Source: Antedon mediterranea
Taxonomy: Eukaryota; Echinodermata; Crinoidea; Comatulida; Antedonidae
Length of the DNA: 64,000 bases
Assembly: GCF_964355755.1 (NCBI RefSeq)
Contig: NC_092673.1
Span: forward strand, 8,563,001 to 8,627,000
Direction of reading: 5' to 3'
The position numbers and the translations under genes are program-made. Shown piece after piece: positions 60,800 through 64,000 of this stretch. How positions within the stretch are numbered: the first letter of the stretch is position 1; every line of letters begins with the position of its first letter. The notes beneath the pieces are model-generated. The model was not told the DNA's origin and ran no database searches. It saw only the letters and a program-made list of their open reading frames with translations.

Positions 60800-62090
60800 T
60801 AAATTAAATTTAAAGCAGAAAATAGTTATCCTTTTTTGATTTTCGTCGAATAGATCGAAGCGGAAGTGCTTCGGTCATGGTCCGCAAATTATATGATACG
60901 CCTTGTGTGCCAAAATGTTTTTACTGCTTTTAGTTGAATCACCGCGTGTACAGTTAAAACCAATAGATTGTGCTGCAGTGCAGATTGTCTGTACAGTAAT
61001 GTGGGCTGTCTGCTTGGGGGTCTGTCTATCAAGGTACAACATTTCAACGAAGCCAATTCAATATTTTCATTCTGTTTTAATATCTGTAGAATGCGTTGTC
61101 ATTTATTCTGAAACTAATACTGTAGGCCTATATACCGTAATCAGGCGGTATTATTAAGGCTAGCTCACGTACAGCAGAATTCACGTAGAATTATGTGGTG
61201 TTGTTGCTTGATTGTAAATTGCCCAGATTCTTCATTAGAAAAGAACTGATCAATTTGAATTGAATTAAGGTTAATTCTAACTGATATAAGGAGTCTTTAG
61301 AACAGATATTAAGATGTCCTCTATAAACGGAGTCCTCACAAACTCATATAAGAGGTCCTCTTGTAAAATCAGGTTCCCGTCGAATTTATTTTAGATAAGT
61401 AACTATATTATCATGGATTTTGTACCCACCATTCCATCGATAGCTTTTTTTTTTTCTCTTTTGTGGCGCAAACACCACTTTTATCCACATTCATATATTA
61501 TCTCATGTCATTACATAAAATCATATTATTTAACACATTTGTTAATTCCCAATGTCGTTACAATTCATCAGTAACATTTTTACATTTATGAATTCCGTAT
61601 TGCCTCCTATTTTCATTAATGATCTTCGTTTTAAAATATTTTACACATAAAGAATTTGTGAGATTTTCAATTGTTTGTTTTAATTTTACAACCCGGATTA
61701 TACAATGTATTTATATACAAGATAAAACGAATTAAATCAGATCAGCACCACCTGTAACTCGTATCACAGTGAATTCTTTTCTGATAATCGAGCAAATTAG
61801 AATTTATATTAACATAATAGTATTTCTTAAAGCTACCCATTTTTCTATACTTGTTTCTTTATTGTTATATCTTTCACATTCAATGTTATACTGTATAGCA
61901 TATTGCTTTTAAATGAATTCCATAAAGATTTACCCACTGGCTTATTTAATGCTGATTTATTCTATAAATAGTGAAGGCTGCAAATGTGTAAATATAGGCC
62001 TAATCTACTATTCCATCGATATAGCTAATTAAATTACTGTATGTCAATAAATAAAAAATATTAACTTACAGTATATGTAGCATCCCATTC
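60800..62090. other. Intergenic, no gene seen
   Basis: AT-rich, with short ORFs lacking family features. A T-run at 61447-61460. Nothing supported. Confidence 0.4.
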
Positions 62091-62790
62091 TCATCACCCC
62101 ACAAAGTATAAAAGTGCATGCATGTTCCATATTATGTACGACGTATGAATTGATGGAACGAACAATCGAGATGAAAATAACGCATGCAATCTCCATTGCA
62201 AAATTAGTTCCATTTAAGTATAAATTCTAATATTCCCGACCTCAAAATAATTAGTGTTATAACTACGGTAACTGTATTTAGCTTCCTAGAATTTCGTCCA
62301 CCCCTCCGAACATGCTTTCAACATCGTATGAACAAACAAGGTGACCGACTTCATTGCAAAATTAGGTTCCATTGCATTATTGCGAATTTAAGGTTGTTTC
62401 CGACTTCGAAGTAATACTTACTTAGAATTTCGCTCACCACCCCATTCCCATCCAAACTTGTTTCCCACATCGTAATATGAACAAACGAGATGACGACTTT
62501 ATTACAAAATTACGTTCAATTATTTGCGAATTCACGTTGTGTTCCCAACCTTAAAATAACTGTATCATGTATTTAGCTTGCTTAGAATTTCGCTCACCAC
62601 ATTCCCATCCAAACTGTTTCTCACATCGATATGAACAAATGAGATGACAACTTCATTGCACAATTATGATCCATTATTGCGAATTTATGTTCAAATGTTT
62701 CCGACATCAAGGTAAAAAGTACCAGCTGAATAAAATATCTAACATATTGCAAAATTAGTCTCTATTATTGGGAATGTTTCCGACATCAAA
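62090..62790. repeat. Degenerate tandem repeat of about 180 bp
   Basis: At least three units contain GAATTTCGTCCACC or GAATTTCGCTCACCAC, CATATGAACAAA(C/T)GAGATGAC, ATTGCAAAATTAGGTTCCAT and ATTGCGAATTTA. Related AAATTAGGTTCC words occur at 60650-60690 and up to 63240. Confidence 0.6.
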
Positions 62791-62937
62791 TATTGTTAAA
62801 ACTTGATGAAAATGCTGAACTAATTAGGTACCATTATTTATTTATTGTGATATGCATGTTCAACTGTTACATTCTATTACGGTACGTGACATGAAAAGAT
62901 TGATAACAAAAGAGAACAAGGCAATATCTCATCTTTT

Positions 62938-63010
62938 AACATTTAGATAATGGAACCAAATTTTGCAATAAAGACTTTATTGCAAAATTTGGTTCCATTA
63001 TCTAAATGTT
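62938..63010. repeat. Perfect 73-bp palindrome
   Basis: 36-bp arms, identical when inverted, around a single A at 62974. The arms contain TAGATAATGGAACCAAATTT and TTGCAATAAAG. They match the AAATTTGGTTCCATTAT words of the neighbouring repeats. Confidence 0.95.
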
Positions 63011-63591
63011 TCCGACCTTATGAGTTATTGTTTTGATGAAACAATATGATGAATTTCCCCTCGACTACCTTTAGGCCTACCATCCCTTATTTATTTATTT
63101 ATTATAGGTCACACACACATGTGTAACAAATGAGATGATGAAATTATAACAAATATCCAACTAACAATTTGCGACTTAGGTTCGCCATAGTATTGCAAAT
63201 TTATGTTTTAATGTTTCAGACATCAAAGGAAATATAGTCTTATACTGTAGGTATAATAAGTGACAAAAATGTGATCATGTAACTAATATTTTTAAAGAAC
63301 TTATAAATAAAAAACATAGGCCTAAATAACATTGGTCATATACATTTAAAAAAACGGAATTGATTAAAATAGTAAGCAATGTTAAACAAAAAAATATATA
63401 TAATAATCAGTAGAATAACAGGATACATTCATATTCAACGAATAATCATTTTAATTTGAAAACATAAACATAGAAATTCATAAAACCGAACAAAATAATA
63501 ACGGGAATCATGTACCGACAAAAGGAACGTCAAATCAAATTATTACTAGAAAATAATGCAGCAATAGCGTCCCATAACTCAAACACTAAAC

Positions 63592-63677
63592 GCTTTAGCG
63601 CCAAAGGCAAATTGTCCCAGACCATGTCCGCATAACATGCAGACGTGACTTCAGACACTTTCCTTTGGCGCTAAAAC
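63592..63677. repeat. Short inverted repeat GCTTTAGCGCCAAAGG
   Basis: GCTTTAGCGCCAAAGG at 63592 is inverted as CCTTTGGCGCTAAAAC at 63662-63677 with a 54-bp loop. Possibly a small MITE. Confidence 0.6.
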
Positions 63678-64000
63678 GAGTAGTCTCCTTTTCCAGCTGC
63701 TTAGAAAGGGGTCGGTAGGCTTCCCATCATGCATTTCGAGTTTTCTAGATTTTTCGATGAACAGTGCCTTTCGTTTTTTACACTAAAATAGTAAATTGTC
63801 GTCGTATGTTTCAGTTATAATGGTTTAATTTCATACAATGAGTAAAGGTTATTAGGTTAGAAATACTTCGGTTAATAATTTTCAGTTTGTGTTTATTTGG
63901 AAATAAGTAATATCAATATTTATAACACGATTAGCTCGCCAGAAACGTGCTGCCAAATTAAGTGACCTAGCCTTGTGCGATACAGGCCACGCGAACCTCA

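Noticed and set aside
60412-60807. Repetitive ORFs on both strands (RWGDFALGRLCVGATL type)
   Set aside because: Produced by the 16-bp tandem array.
61420-61450. ATG followed by GTGGGT on the minus strand near 61434 as the missing DPM2 first exon
   Set aside because: Joins in frame, but there is no supporting upstream sequence and the distance is arbitrary; another possible untranslated exon ends at CCT|GTAAGT near 59392. Neither can be chosen by eye.

Overview
This window is nuclear DNA of an animal, probably a marine invertebrate deuterostome such as an echinoderm. The evidence is spliced genes with GT/AG introns of 0.1-13 kb, low GC, frequent TAGGCCTA-type words, orthologues of the animal genes TMEM203 and DPM2, and a dense mix of non-LTR, Penelope-like, SINE, MITE and foldback repeats. 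The species is an inference; there is no operon-like or prokaryotic content.

Layout. (1) 1-1298, + strand: last two exons of an unidentified gene with a lysine-rich C-terminus. (2) 3844-34435, - strand: a receptor tyrosine kinase gene that I could assemble completely by hand as 19 exons. Every splice phase agrees, and the sum is 3276 nt (1091 codons plus stop). Order: signal peptide, YWTD beta-propeller, EGF, second YWTD beta-propeller, EGF, transmembrane helix, tyrosine kinase, tail rich in tyrosines. The two propeller+EGF modules use the same five-exon cassette with the same phases. This LRP-like ectodomain on a tyrosine kinase is the most interesting object in the window. (3) 35.2-40.5 kb, - strand: a nearly complete but broken non-LTR retrotransposon (ORF1 with PHD-like, SGNH-esterase-like and CCHC motifs; ORF2 with endonuclease and RT). 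(4) 43734-44135, - strand: intronless TMEM203. (5) 47034-53311, + strand: seven-exon gene for a Gln/Tyr-rich, RGG-box, C2H2 zinc-finger protein of 472 aa. (6) 56322-58875, - strand: DPM2 (three coding exons seen; the first exon is not placed). (7) 59-64 kb: no gene recognised; LINE tail, tandem arrays and palindromes.

The introns of the kinase gene hold most of the mobile DNA. There are two Penelope-like remnants that carry hammerhead-ribozyme core motifs, a tRNA-headed SINE with an intact cloverleaf, and several dead LINE fragments. One of these LINE fragments contains two minisatellites grown out of reverse-transcriptase codons. There are also large foldback elements with tandemly repeated arms, a 4.8-kb TIR element with a coding relic, and several MITE families present in more than one copy.

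The host genes have no obvious shared pathway. TMEM203 and DPM2 are both ER membrane proteins, but nothing in the sequence ties them together. All gene models are based on reading splice signals, frame and motifs by eye; no alignment, transcript or database search was available.
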